43,051 bases of DNA from Dyadobacter psychrophilus. GTDB lineage: Bacteria > Bacteroidota > Bacteroidia > Cytophagales > Spirosomataceae. The position numbers and the translations under genes were made by a program. The stretch's first letter is position 1. Every line of letters begins with the position of its first letter. The notes beneath the pieces were generated by a model, which was not told the origin of the DNA, ran no database searches, and saw only the letters and a list, made by a program, of their open reading frames with translations. The stretch spans positions 1 through 43,051 of the forward strand of contig NZ_FUZA01000015.1 of assembly GCF_900167945.1 (NCBI RefSeq), read 5' to 3'. Below, piece after piece: positions 1 to 7,883 of the stretch.

Positions 1-6
1 AAAAAA

Positions 7-115
7 TTATGTTACTTTACCAAGGAAGAAAAGTGCTATGAATGAAAGCGATAGGATTTACACACAACATAATTGTTTACGCAACATATGATCTGTTATG
101 TTGTGCACAACATAA
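7..115. repeat. Cluster of inverted AACATAA repeats with a 20-bp perfect palindrome
   Basis: The heptamer AACATAA or its complement occurs at 7-13 (complement), 66-72, 96-102 (complement) and 109-115. The last two form the perfect palindrome TTATGTTGTGCACAACATAA at 96-115. The palindrome sits exactly where the neighbouring YhcG-like reading frame loses its family resemblance. It therefore looks like a junction, perhaps a recombinase core site or the end of an inserted element. That role is inferred from position and symmetry only. Confidence 0.55.
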
Positions 116-886
116 AAGTTCAATAACTACATAACATTTAAGTTTCACGTGATAAAATAGCAAATCCAAAAAATAATCAGAGTCTCCTACAATTAAATGG
201 TATTGTCTTCCAATAAAAGCAAAACCCTTTCCAAGCTCGAGCAAGAAATGAGTTATGTGTTTAGTGAGCTGTATCTCTATGTCCTGCTCCTTAGCTTTTG
301 GTCCAAGTGTTATAAAATCGAAGACATATGGGTCTTTCAAGGTTTGTTGCGCTAAATCGGAAAATGGCTTAGGTAGAGTCAAATCGAAATTTGTCACAGA
401 AGCTCCTGCCCGAACATATAAATTGGACTTCAGCTGCAATGCTAGAATATCCCTGCTCCATCCATTTTCCAGGGTTTTCTGCAGATAGAAAGTCGCTTGA
501 TCCAAGTTATCTGATTTAGTAAATATTAGGATATTATGACCCCATGGTATTTGTTTAATCAGCCTCTTGGCCAATTGGTCAACAGGTTGTTGACCAATTG
601 GCCAAGAGTAGAAAGAATAAAATCTTTTACAGTATTTCAGATTTGAAGATGATAAACCTTTAATATCTGTAAAGTCTTCTTTCAGATCTTTTGACAACGT
701 TTCTATCAGTTTATCACCCCATTGTGTATCAGCTTGTTTTTCAACAATAAGCTTTCCTAAGTCCCAATAGAACTCAATCAATGCTGAATTCGCAGCAACT
801 GCAGCTCTGATCTGTGAAGAACGAATTTTAGACTTAATCTCACTAAGCCATATCCAATAGTTGTCGTCAAATTTTATATCGTCCAT
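77..886 (-). pseudogene. YhcG-like (DUF1016) PDDEXK-type nuclease, truncated at the C-terminus
   Basis: The product matches the YhcG/DUF1016 family. It has an N-terminal helical domain (about residues 10-110, with the VAANSALIEFYWDLGKLI region) and the beginning of a PDDEXK nuclease core ending in DLLFYHVKLKCYVVIEL. In intact members the core continues after VVIEL with a lysine-bearing segment and about 80 more residues. Here it switches to an unrelated 12-residue tail and stops, so part of the active site is missing and the protein is probably inactive. The break coincides with the palindrome at 96-115. The reading frame also carries a hairpin-forming insertion at 564-608 between the YSFYS and IPWGHN motifs. 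It lies near a serine recombinase, as expected at the edge of a mobile region. Confidence 0.75.
564..608. repeat. Perfect 21-bp inverted repeat with 3-nt loop inside the yhcG-like frame
   Basis: The arms are 564-584 and 588-608. They are exact reverse complements separated by GGT at 585-587. The left arm begins CTCTTGGCCAATTGG. The element is read in frame and encodes roughly WPIGQQPVDQLAKR, which looks like extra residues between two conserved parts of the nuclease-like protein. A stem this long with such a short loop inside a coding sequence suggests an inserted palindromic element rather than a transcription signal. Confidence 0.85.
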
Positions 887-968
887 TTCTCTTCCATCAA
901 TAATGCATAAACACTAAGTTATTCGTACCATTGATTAACGGTAATGGATAACAACATGTAAAAATTAT

Positions 969-1595
969 TTAATTATTTGGCAGGTTAGAAATAGAAATCT
1001 TTTCGGACCGTGTCCAACCTTCTATTTCTATCCCCTCATGCCTAAGATAGTTATAGAGCGTCGTTTTGCTTCCAATCTTTAATTGTTCGCAAATCTGATT
1101 GGTTGTGTATTTTTTACTCAAATACAAAGTTGCTGCTAGGCCGGCAAGCTCCTTCGATTTTTTTGTCAATCCCTTTGGCCTACCTCCTACCCTCCCACGC
1201 GCTCGCGCGGCTTCCATTCCAGCCAAGGTCCGTTCCATCAAGATTTCCCTTTCATTTTCAGCAAATACTGAACTGAGCATATACCAAAGCCGTCCCATTT
1301 TTGTTGAAGTGTCAATTCCCTCTGAAATACTCCGGAAGTCCACTCCCATCTCCTTCCATTCAACCATCAGCTTGATCAGCTCATATGTCGTCCGACCAAG
1401 CCGGTCGATTCTCCAGACAACTATGACATCTCCTTTTCGAAGCTCCGAGATCATCCTTATATATTCAGGTCTTTGCATTGATGCACCCGAAATCTTTTCA
1501 TGATATATTTTCTCACATCCTGCTTTCTTGAGGGAGTCAAATTGCAGGTCTTGGTTCTGCTCAGTCTTTGAAACCCGTATATATCCAATAACCAT
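969..1595 (-). CDS. Serine recombinase (resolvase/invertase family)
   Basis: This is a small serine recombinase of the resolvase/DNA-invertase type. The N-terminal catalytic domain starts VIGYIRVSKTEQNQD, where the serine of IRVS is the nucleophile. The family segments GASMQRPEY, DVIVVWRIDRLGRT and AENEREILMERT follow. The arginines of WRIDRLGRT and the ER of MERT belong to the conserved active site. The C-terminal part (LSKKYTTNQICEQLKIGSKT) is a short helix-turn-helix. I start at the ATG at 1593-1595 because the motif normally begins one or two residues after the initiator; an in-frame upstream ATG at 1628 would add 11 unconserved residues. Length of about 208 residues is usual. It probably acts on nearby sites, but no textbook res site was recognised. 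Confidence 0.9.
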   Translation of the reverse strand: MVIGYIRVSKTEQNQDLQFDSLKKAGCEKIYHEKISGASMQRPEYIRMISELRKGDVIVVWRIDRLGRTTYELIKLMVEWKEMGVDFRSISEGIDTSTKMGRLWYMLSSVFAENEREILMERTLAGMEAARARGRVGGRPKGLTKKSKELAGLAATLYLSKKYTTNQICEQLKIGSKTTLYNYLRHEGIEIEGWTRSEKISISNLPNN

Positions 1596-1764
1596 CCAAA
1601 TAGTACAGTTTAACGTGCCAGTTAGCAATATACAGTAATTTGTTTTGGTGTACCACTAATCTGGAATTTAAAAGTGCTGAGAAAGGTCCTTTTGAGAACT
1701 AGAAGGGAAGAAAAATTAAAGGCGCTGAGAGTACATAAAAACCACCGAATAAATTAGCTAAAAT

Positions 1765-1791
1765 TTCACATAGATATTTTCTATATGTGAA
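1765..1791. repeat. 27-bp dyad A, similar to dyad B at 11434-11460
   Basis: The arms are TTCACATA (1765-1772) and TATGTGAA (1784-1791). The interior is GATATTTTCTA. It shares the pattern ATAGATAT-N-N-T-N-TATATGT with a second dyad of equal length at 11434-11460. Function is unknown: it could be a shared operator or a recombination site. It lies inside the decayed tail of the Crp/Fnr remnant. Confidence 0.5.
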
Positions 1792-1798
1792 CGTCCAA

Positions 1799-1827
1799 CA
1801 AAAAAGCCTGCACTTATGGAACAGGCT
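1799..1827 (-). terminator. Possible rho-independent terminator, minus strand
   Basis: Read on the minus strand, AGCCTG (1827-1822) pairs with CAGGCT (1810-1805) across an 11-nt loop and is followed by a run of T. It would end transcription of the decayed minus-strand gene just upstream. Confidence 0.4.
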
Positions 1828-2041
1828 CGTGTAGTAAGTATAGAAAAACAAATCCGACTCAGTGTTTCAGCTGAAATCCCCGGGTAGGAAGGAATCAGGC
1901 TTGGGGGAAAGCGCCTAATAAATTCAGAATATGTTTTTGCAATCTGTTCGTATCGTTCGTCTGCACCAAGGCTGGTGGATGATTGGATTCGCTTCTGGGT
2001 GGCTATGGTTCCTGTACGGTCAATTTATCTGAACATCAGAT

Positions 2042-2200
2042 CTACGGCAGGGACGGTTTTGATAATCCTGCATACTCCCATGCGTAATGCGCAGCACATC
2101 TGGATCTTCCGTCATTTCCAATATAGTAATCAGCCTGAATTCTGCCGCTTTTAGCTTCCAATGTGCCGGTTTTAACAAAAGCCGCTGCAGGAAATAAATC
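2042..2200 (-). other. Short open frame without a start, origin uncertain
   Basis: Between the Crp/Fnr remnant and the DUF305 gene, the minus strand has a 52-codon open frame containing FVKTGTLEAKSGRIQADYYI. A second minus-strand frame is also open across it. The pattern F-V-K-x-G-x-L-x-x-x-x-G-R-I faintly recalls single-stranded-DNA-binding proteins, but the match is too weak to assign. No ATG precedes it: a TGA lies at 2201-2203. With the remnant beside it, the block 1629-2235 holds only decayed material. Confidence 0.25.
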
Positions 2201-2235
2201 TCATCCTCCTAGTTTTACTATTAAATCTGAAAGAC

Positions 2236-2865
2236 ATGAAAAATAAAATATTTAATACGTTCAAAATAATGCTGGTATTAGCGTTGCTTACAGCCATCAG
2301 GCCCGTTAAAGCGCAATCTATGCAGATGCATCATCAGCATTCGTCGGCAGGTAAAAACATGCTCCTTACCCTGATGGATTCCATGATGGTACAAATGAGT
2401 AAACTGCCAAAAGCCACTTCACCGGAATCTGATTTTATACAGCAGATGATACCGCATCATGAAGGTGCCGTAGCCATGGCAAAGTATGAAATTCAGCATG
2501 GCAAAGATTTTAACATGATACAGCTCGCCAGAAGTATTCTGACTGAGCAAACCAGTGAGATCCAGCAGATGAACCTGTGGTTAAAGCAAATTTCTGCAAC
2601 GGACAAAGAAATGCCCTCCGGTTACCAGCAGTCTATGAACCAATCGATGCAGACCATGATGAACACCATGCCTTCAAATGAGCAGCTGACAGATATTGAT
2701 CATGCTTTTGCAGCTGTGATGGTCCCGCATCACCAGGCCGCTGTTGATATGGCCAAAATCATATTAAAATATTCCGGTGATCAGCTGATTACCGGTTTTG
2801 CCAAACAACTTATTTCCTTACAGCAGGTTGAAATTGAACAAATGTCCTTATTCTTAAATAAATGA
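2236..2865 (+). CDS. DUF305 family protein, exported, with two His-His motifs
   Basis: A signal peptide (residues 1-26, ending VKAQS) precedes a Met/His-rich segment (SMQMHHQH, about 28-35). A DUF305 four-helix, ferritin-like fold with an internal duplication follows: MIPHHEGAVAMAK (HH at 74-75) and MVPHHQAAVDMAK (HH at 165-166). Proteins of this family, such as cyanobacterial CopM, bind copper or silver in the periplasm; metal binding here is inferred from the His/Met motifs. Its stop overlaps the start of the next gene (ATGA at 2862-2865), so the two are translationally coupled. It probably sequesters metal outside the cytoplasm. Confidence 0.85.
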   Translation: MKNKIFNTFKIMLVLALLTAIRPVKAQSMQMHHQHSSAGKNMLLTLMDSMMVQMSKLPKATSPESDFIQQMIPHHEGAVAMAKYEIQHGKDFNMIQLARSILTEQTSEIQQMNLWLKQISATDKEMPSGYQQSMNQSMQTMMNTMPSNEQLTDIDHAFAAVMVPHHQAAVDMAKIILKYSGDQLITGFAKQLISLQQVEIEQMSLFLNK

Positions 2866-4265
2866 AAATGAAAACAATAGCGCTTGCAGTCATATTAAAT
2901 CTTGTTGGTTTAATTACCGCTGCCCAAAGTCCGTATGCTCATGACCGTGTTTATACAGGTAACCAGGTTTCCAATACCGTTTCTGTTGTAGACCCATCAA
3001 CGAATAAGTTATTGGGAGAAATTAAACTGGGTAAACCCTACCCTAACGTATTGAGTCCCTTATACAAAGGCCAGGCGCTGGTGCATGGCCTTCGATACTC
3101 ACAGGAGAAAAAAATACTGGCTGTGGTGTCCATCGGCTCCAATGCTGTTACCCTGATCTCTACGGAAACAAACCAGATATTGAAGACCATTTATGTTGGC
3201 CGTTCCCCGCACGAGCCGACGTTTACGCCCGATAGTAAACAAATATGGGTGTCTGTGAGAGGAGAAGCATACATCAGTGTCATTGATGTTGAAAAAATGG
3301 CAGAGATCAGGCGCGTACCCGTTGCAGACGGACCGGGCATGGTATCCTTTACACCGGATGGCAAACTGGCCTATATATGTTCCAGCTTTACGCCGGAGGT
3401 AGATATTGTGGATGCAGCAACTTATACAATTGTAAAAAAGATTCCGGTTACCAGCCCCTTTTCACCCAATATATTTACCAGTCCCAAAGGTGAATGGATA
3501 GCCATGACGCACAAGGATACTGGGAAAGTTACCATTATCAATACCGCTTCTCAGTCTGTTGCCAAAGTGATTACGACCGGCGCGATAACCAATCATGTTT
3601 CTTTCAGTTATGTGAAAAATAAACTGATGATGCTCGTTACAGTTGGCGGTGAAAACAAACTGCGGGTATTTGATGCAGCTCAGGATTTTAAACAAACCGA
3701 TACGGTTAATATCGGAGCTTTGCCTCATGGCCTGTGGCCTTCGACGGATGGAAAATTACTGTATGTAGGCCTGGAATTCGCTGACCAGGTGCAGGCTGTT
3801 GACCTGCAAACAATGAAAATAATCAGCACGATCCAGATTGGACAAAGTCCGCAGGCACTGGTTTATGCTGAAAATGCGGTAACTAATATCAACGCTAAAT
3901 CCGGTCTTTCTGCCCTGAATGATACGGCTTCCACACAGGTAATTGCATTAAATGCAGTTAACACAAATCAAAAATCACATGGCAGAATTGCTGTGCGAAG
4001 CATTGGCCTGGCTGATCTGGTGGAGCAGATTTTCACTTCATTACAACCGAACACCTCTTATACCCTGGCTTTATCAAGGTCAGATAAAGCGCCGTTTTCT
4101 TCTGATTATCAGATCAATACTTTTGATACCGATGCGAATGGCAAATACATGGGTCAGTCTACCGGGCTGGTTAAAACGATTAACAGTGTTGATAGTCAGT
4201 CTTTCCGTCATGTGATTTTAACCGACACTAAAACCGGGAATGTTGTATTATCAGATCAACTTTAA
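2862..4265 (+). CDS. YVTN-type beta-propeller protein, exported
   Basis: After a signal peptide (about residues 1-21, ending ITAAQS) come repeated propeller blades of the YVTN type. Examples are VYTGNQVSNTVSVVDPSTN, KTIYVGRSPHEPTFTPDSKQ, and KLLYVGLEFADQVQAVDLQT followed by IGQSPQALV. They cover roughly residues 25-335. The last 130 residues do not show the repeat and may form a separate domain. Such propellers act as protein- or metal-binding scaffolds in the periplasm. The four-base overlap with the DUF305 gene suggests the two proteins work together, but no substrate can be read from the sequence. Confidence 0.8.
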   Translation: MKMKTIALAVILNLVGLITAAQSPYAHDRVYTGNQVSNTVSVVDPSTNKLLGEIKLGKPYPNVLSPLYKGQALVHGLRYSQEKKILAVVSIGSNAVTLISTETNQILKTIYVGRSPHEPTFTPDSKQIWVSVRGEAYISVIDVEKMAEIRRVPVADGPGMVSFTPDGKLAYICSSFTPEVDIVDAATYTIVKKIPVTSPFSPNIFTSPKGEWIAMTHKDTGKVTIINTASQSVAKVITTGAITNHVSFSYVKNKLMMLVTVGGENKLRVFDAAQDFKQTDTVNIGALPHGLWPSTDGKLLYVGLEFADQVQAVDLQTMKIISTIQIGQSPQALVYAENAVTNINAKSGLSALNDTASTQVIALNAVNTNQKSHGRIAVRSIGLADLVEQIFTSLQPNTSYTLALSRSDKAPFSSDYQINTFDTDANGKYMGQSTGLVKTINSVDSQSFRHVILTDTKTGNVVLSDQL

Positions 4266-4343
4266 AAAGTAGATTTACAACAGACTGTTTGATAAGCCCT
4301 TATGATTTTTTAAGGTTATCTTTGGCCGACTGTCAACTATTTT

Positions 4344-5402
4344 ATGATTACCAAAAACAATGTCCGGTTGAGTAACAGCACTGTGTTTCGTGTCTCTGCC
4401 AGAGTGATATGGTTCAGTGCTTTATTTATGGGCGTTCTGGCGTCTATACCGAAAATACTTCAGCTGCATATTACGCTTATCGAACTGGCTGTGGATGCAT
4501 CCGTTGCTTTTTTGTTTTCCCTTTTTGTATGGTATTTTAATATATACAGTCTGCCTAAATTTTCAAACCGACAATTTACCAGCCGGTTTTTCAATCTCAG
4601 ACTGCTCTACAGTTTGCTTTTGGGCATTGGTTTAATGTTTCTGCTGGTCAGTGCCCATCAGCTATTGTTTCCGCATTATAAATTTGAGTCGATGATCATG
4701 ATGTATGAGTTTCGCGGCATACTCATCAACCTGACCATTTATATGTTTTTATACCTGCTTTATCAAAGTTATCATACACAGCTGATCGGTATAGAACTGG
4801 AACGTGTAAAAGCAGACCATATCGGGGCACAATATGAATTACTGAAACAGCAGGTCAATCCACATTTTCTTTTTAACAGCCTGAATACATTGAAATCGAT
4901 GATTGAGATTGGCGATGCGCATTCCGTGGAGTTTGTTCTTAAACTTTCTGATTTTTACCGTTTTACACTGAACAACAGACAACAGGATATTATTCCGCTG
5001 TCAGAAGAATTAAATATATTGCAGGCTTATATGTTTTTACTGGAAGCGAGGTTTGAAGAAGGCATCAACCTGAATATCAATATTGAGACATCCGCAGCTT
5101 TTACTTTCATTCCTCCTTTTACATTGCAGTTACTGGTAGAAAACTGTGTAAAACACAACGTGATTTCTCTTGAACATCCTTTAAATATTAAATTGTACAC
5201 CGCTGATGATACGCTGATTGTTGAAAATCAATTGCAGTTAAAGAAAAATCCGGAAGCATCAACAGGAATGGGACTGGAAAATATCAATCAGCGTTACCAG
5301 CATCTTACTCAGAAAGAAATCAGAATAGAACAGAATACAATTTCCTTTAAGGTTATTTTACCTCTTATTTATGAAAATCCTGTTGATCGAAGACGAGATT
5401 AA
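4344..5402 (+). CDS. LytS-type membrane sensor histidine kinase
   Basis: The N-terminal 145 residues hold four hydrophobic segments (about 20-36, 48-70, 88-108 and 125-140) with no large extracytoplasmic sensor domain. A His_kinase (PF06580) domain follows: QQVNPHFLFNSLNTLK puts the phospho-acceptor at His174. The ATP-binding part has an N box LLVENCVKHN (Asn267) and GMGLENINQRY. This is the usual architecture of Bacteroidota kinases paired with LytTR regulators. Its 3' end overlaps the regulator gene by 32 bases, so the two are co-translated. The stimulus is unknown; the upstream DUF305 and propeller genes make a metal or periplasmic stress signal plausible. Confidence 0.9.
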   Translation: MITKNNVRLSNSTVFRVSARVIWFSALFMGVLASIPKILQLHITLIELAVDASVAFLFSLFVWYFNIYSLPKFSNRQFTSRFFNLRLLYSLLLGIGLMFLLVSAHQLLFPHYKFESMIMMYEFRGILINLTIYMFLYLLYQSYHTQLIGIELERVKADHIGAQYELLKQQVNPHFLFNSLNTLKSMIEIGDAHSVEFVLKLSDFYRFTLNNRQQDIIPLSEELNILQAYMFLLEARFEEGINLNINIETSAAFTFIPPFTLQLLVENCVKHNVISLEHPLNIKLYTADDTLIVENQLQLKKNPEASTGMGLENINQRYQHLTQKEIRIEQNTISFKVILPLIYENPVDRRRD

Positions 5403-6135
5403 AACAGCCAAGGCATTAGGGCAATTAATTTTGTCTATCAATCCAACTGCAAAAATCCTGGCTACTATACAAAGTGTTGAAGCAGCAGTTAAATACATCA
5501 GGGAAAATGAAAGTCCTGACCTGATCTTTATGGATATTCAGCTGGCGGACGGCTTGTGTTTTGACATATTTAAGCTGGTTAAAGTCGTTTCGCCGGTTAT
5601 ATTCTGTACCGCTTTTGATGAATATGCACTGGAAGCTTTTAAAGCTAACGGAGTAGATTATGTGCTTAAACCGTTTTCCAGGGAAAGTTTAACGGCAGCA
5701 CTGGATAAAGTCGTTCACCTGAAAAACTTTTTTCAAACACATGACAATGCTTTGCCGGATCTGGAAGTTCTGCTGAATAAAATTGAAGTCCGTGGTAAAA
5801 AAGGCTTTCTGGTATTTAAGAATAACAAATATCTAACCATACAAACAGAAAATATTGCGTTCTTTTACACCCATCATGATACCACCACGATAACGACTTT
5901 TGATGGCCAGGAATTTCCCGTAAACCAATCCTTGGATGAGATTTACCAGCAATTGGCACCACATCAGTTTTTCCGCATTAACCGTCAGTACCTGGTAAAC
6001 TATACGGCTGTTAAAGAAGTAGAGCATTATTTTACCCGCAAACTGGTCGTATCTTTATCCGTTGACACTCCCGATAAACTACTAATCGGAAAAGATAAAA
6101 CTGGCTCATTCCTGAACTGGCTGGACAGCAGATAG
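5371..6135 (+). CDS. LytTR-family response regulator
   Basis: The receiver domain starts MKILLIEDE, with the phospho-acceptor Asp55 in LIFMDIQLAD and the switch lysine Lys100 in DYVLKPFS. The C-terminal third (about 150-254) is a LytTR DNA-binding domain, with the typical segments ENIAFFYTHHDTT, FFRINRQYLVNYTAV and a final IGKDKTGSFLNWL. It overlaps the 3' end of the kinase gene and is its obvious partner. Likely targets are the adjacent DUF305/propeller genes, but no LytTR direct repeats were identified upstream of them. Confidence 0.92.
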   Translation: MKILLIEDEIKTAKALGQLILSINPTAKILATIQSVEAAVKYIRENESPDLIFMDIQLADGLCFDIFKLVKVVSPVIFCTAFDEYALEAFKANGVDYVLKPFSRESLTAALDKVVHLKNFFQTHDNALPDLEVLLNKIEVRGKKGFLVFKNNKYLTIQTENIAFFYTHHDTTTITTFDGQEFPVNQSLDEIYQQLAPHQFFRINRQYLVNYTAVKEVEHYFTRKLVVSLSVDTPDKLLIGKDKTGSFLNWLDSR

Positions 6136-6435
6136 TAAGTAAAATAAAACAATTACTCTCATCCCCACCTCCTGGTTACATATCCTTTGATGGTTTATGA
6201 CAAACTATGCCAGCATAAATTCAGATCCTCCAAAAAATTCCTGCATGTACCCTTGCACTTTTCTGTCATTTTTCTTCAGGTCCGATTGTTATTTTAACCC
6301 TAGCCTATTGTGCACATTTGTTAACAGCATAAAACGGGCTTCCCGGATTGTTAAATAGCACGTGCCGGGCTGTGCATTTGCCGTCGCTGTTATCAGAAGC
6401 CTCTGGCTAAAAAAGTCTTTTCATAGACCATTGGC
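6136..6435. other. Intergenic region between convergent genes
   Basis: About 300 bases between the ends of the regulator (+) and binding-protein (-) genes. I see no convincing open frame. Short complementary stretches around CCCGG and GCCGGG (about 6342-6375) could fold weakly, but none is followed by a T-run in the direction needed for a clear terminator. Confidence 0.4.
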
Positions 6436-7359
6436 TTAATCCACTGTAAAGCCATACTGGCGGTAAATCTTTTTTGCTTCGCTGCTGACCAGAAAGTTCA
6501 TAAAATCTTCGGCAGCTTTGGGATGTGGCGCGGTTTTGAGCTGCCCGGCCATATAGATTGCCTGGATATTTTCCTTTTCCGGAACCGGGATCATCTCGAT
6601 TGGATTGCCGATCATCTTCTGATAATAGGCCTCAGAATACCACACGGGCCCGGCCTGTGATTGTCCGTACATGATGCGCATGGGCGTCTGACGATGATGG
6701 ATCTGGGTCAGATACGTTGTTTTATCTTTTACTTTTAGCTCCATGATCTTTTTTCGTAGCATTTCGCCACCGGCTTTCACATAGGCTTCTTCTATCCTTT
6801 TTCCAATTCCCTCCCATTCAGGATTGGGCATGCTCACCATCACATCTGCCCTTCCAAGATCACAGAGCCCTTTTACATTTTTAGGATTACCTTTTTGCAC
6901 CATGATTGCCAGATTGTTTTTAGCATATACTTCGCTGCGGCTAAAAAAATCCTGCATCTCGGAGATCTTGGATTTGCCCGCCGTATAAACATCAGGCTGA
7001 TGCGAAATCCGCATGTTGCCAACTGTTATTGATCCACTTTTAATTTGCTTGGCCAAAATACCGGGCGGAAGTGTCTCAGCAAAAATGCGGGTGTAATCAG
7101 GATAGGCTTTTTTAAAGCCGGCCAGAAGGTCATCAATGACCATAAACTGGTTTCCGGCAAAAAACACAACCAGCTGCGGATCAACGATATCTCCGTACAG
7201 ATCAGGCACATTGTCAACACCCGCTACGGTAAAGGAAAGGCCTTCGTTCCAGGGTTTGTTCCAGGGTGGGTCAAAACGGTGTTCCTGCTGCTGGGCATGA
7301 AGCTGACTTAGGCTTGTTAAACTCAAAATGAGTGCGGTGATGATTACTAAATGTTTCAT
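6436..7359 (-). CDS. Orphan periplasmic solute-binding protein (ModA-like fold), copy 1
   Basis: A signal peptide (MKHLVIITALILSLTSLSQL, cleaved near HAQ) leads into a two-lobed binding protein of the ModA/SBP type, judged by GNQFMVIDDLLAGFKKAYP, LAIMVQKGNPKNVKGLCDL, AGPVWYSEAYYQK and HPKAAEDFMNFLVSSEAKKI. The Gln-Ile-His-His-Arg-Gln stretch is shared with the second copy at 27339-28256. No ABC permease or ATPase lies in the window, so uptake is not its evident role. An in-frame ATG at 7389 overlaps the DsrE stop (ATGA); I prefer the start at 7359 because it gives a clean signal peptide. It always follows a DsrE-like gene here, pointing to a joint task in periplasmic sulfur or oxyanion handling. 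Ligand unknown. Confidence 0.75.
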   Translation of the reverse strand: MKHLVIITALILSLTSLSQLHAQQQEHRFDPPWNKPWNEGLSFTVAGVDNVPDLYGDIVDPQLVVFFAGNQFMVIDDLLAGFKKAYPDYTRIFAETLPPGILAKQIKSGSITVGNMRISHQPDVYTAGKSKISEMQDFFSRSEVYAKNNLAIMVQKGNPKNVKGLCDLGRADVMVSMPNPEWEGIGKRIEEAYVKAGGEMLRKKIMELKVKDKTTYLTQIHHRQTPMRIMYGQSQAGPVWYSEAYYQKMIGNPIEMIPVPEKENIQAIYMAGQLKTAPHPKAAEDFMNFLVSSEAKKIYRQYGFTVD

Positions 7360-7385
7360 ATCTGTTGTTAATAGGTTGATGATGA

Positions 7386-7847
7386 TCATGGATGTACAAT
7401 GGCCCAGCCTTGCTGCTGACGGATAATGATTTCTCCGTTTCCGCTGGGCACATAAGAAATAAAGTCAAAGAGCTCATCTTTGCTGATTTTTCTTTCTCGC
7501 ATCGTGTTCTCGCATTCAGCCAGAATCACCCCTCGCTGCTGCAAAGCTTTTAGCTGGGTTTCATAGGGCTGGTCCTTTTTAAACACGGTCACTCCCCCGC
7601 CATGCGCCACAAGTTCCACTTCCAGTTTTCCATTTAAACGCGGGTCATCCAGCGCATTCATAATGTTTCTCATCGTTGCTTTAATTACTTTTTCGTCATC
7701 ACTATTAAGCTGATAAACCACCTTATAGGATTTCTGATCTGCAATAGCTCCGTGAAAATCTGCTGGACTTACGGGAGATTTCTGCGCAATCGCACCTGCA
7801 GAAATAAGCATTGCTGCTACATACATCATTGTTTTCAACGTTTTCAT
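7386..7847 (-). CDS. Periplasmic DsrE-like protein, copy 1
   Basis: A signal peptide (about residues 1-21, ending AGAIAQ) precedes a DsrE/DsrF-like domain: KSYKVVYQLNSDD, IMNALDDPRL, VELVAHGGGVTVFKK and GVILAECENTMRER. The single cysteine of the mature protein, in AECENT, is at the place of the sulfur-carrying cysteine of DsrE/TusD relatives. The C-terminus GEIIIRQQQGWAIVHP is nearly identical in the second copy. Cytoplasmic DsrE proteins relay sulfane sulfur; export to the periplasm is the unusual point. It sits between a TsdA-like cytochrome and an orphan binding protein in the same direction. A sulfur-relay role is inferred from family and context. Confidence 0.8.
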   Translation of the reverse strand: MKTLKTMMYVAAMLISAGAIAQKSPVSPADFHGAIADQKSYKVVYQLNSDDEKVIKATMRNIMNALDDPRLNGKLEVELVAHGGGVTVFKKDQPYETQLKALQQRGVILAECENTMRERKISKDELFDFISYVPSGNGEIIIRQQQGWAIVHP

Positions 7848-7883
7848 CTGTTTTGGTTTTAAAAGATTAGGGTACTGTTTAAA

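Larger units (their letters stand above)
1758..2024 (-). pseudogene. Remnant of a Crp/Fnr-family regulator (C-terminal part)
   Basis: An open frame without a start reads IATQKRIQSSTSLGADERYE (2006 to 1947) and then runs through FIRRFPPSLIPSYPGISAETLSRI, ending at 1851. This matches the linker and helix-turn-helix of Bacteroidota Crp/Fnr proteins, where one usually sees Q-R-I-x-S, A-E-E-R-Y, R-I-P and ASYLG-(F/I)-T-x-E-x-L-S-R-I. The N-terminal cyclic-nucleotide-type domain is missing because a stop lies at 2025-2027. The frame then continues about 30 unconserved codons to a stop at 1758. This is a decayed gene with no sign of an intact start. Confidence 0.6.

Noticed and set aside
1765..1791. 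Dyad A as a XerCD dif-like site
   Set aside because: ATTTCACATAG resembles a XerC arm, but the distance to the TATGT half is about three bases too long and the XerD arm does not match.
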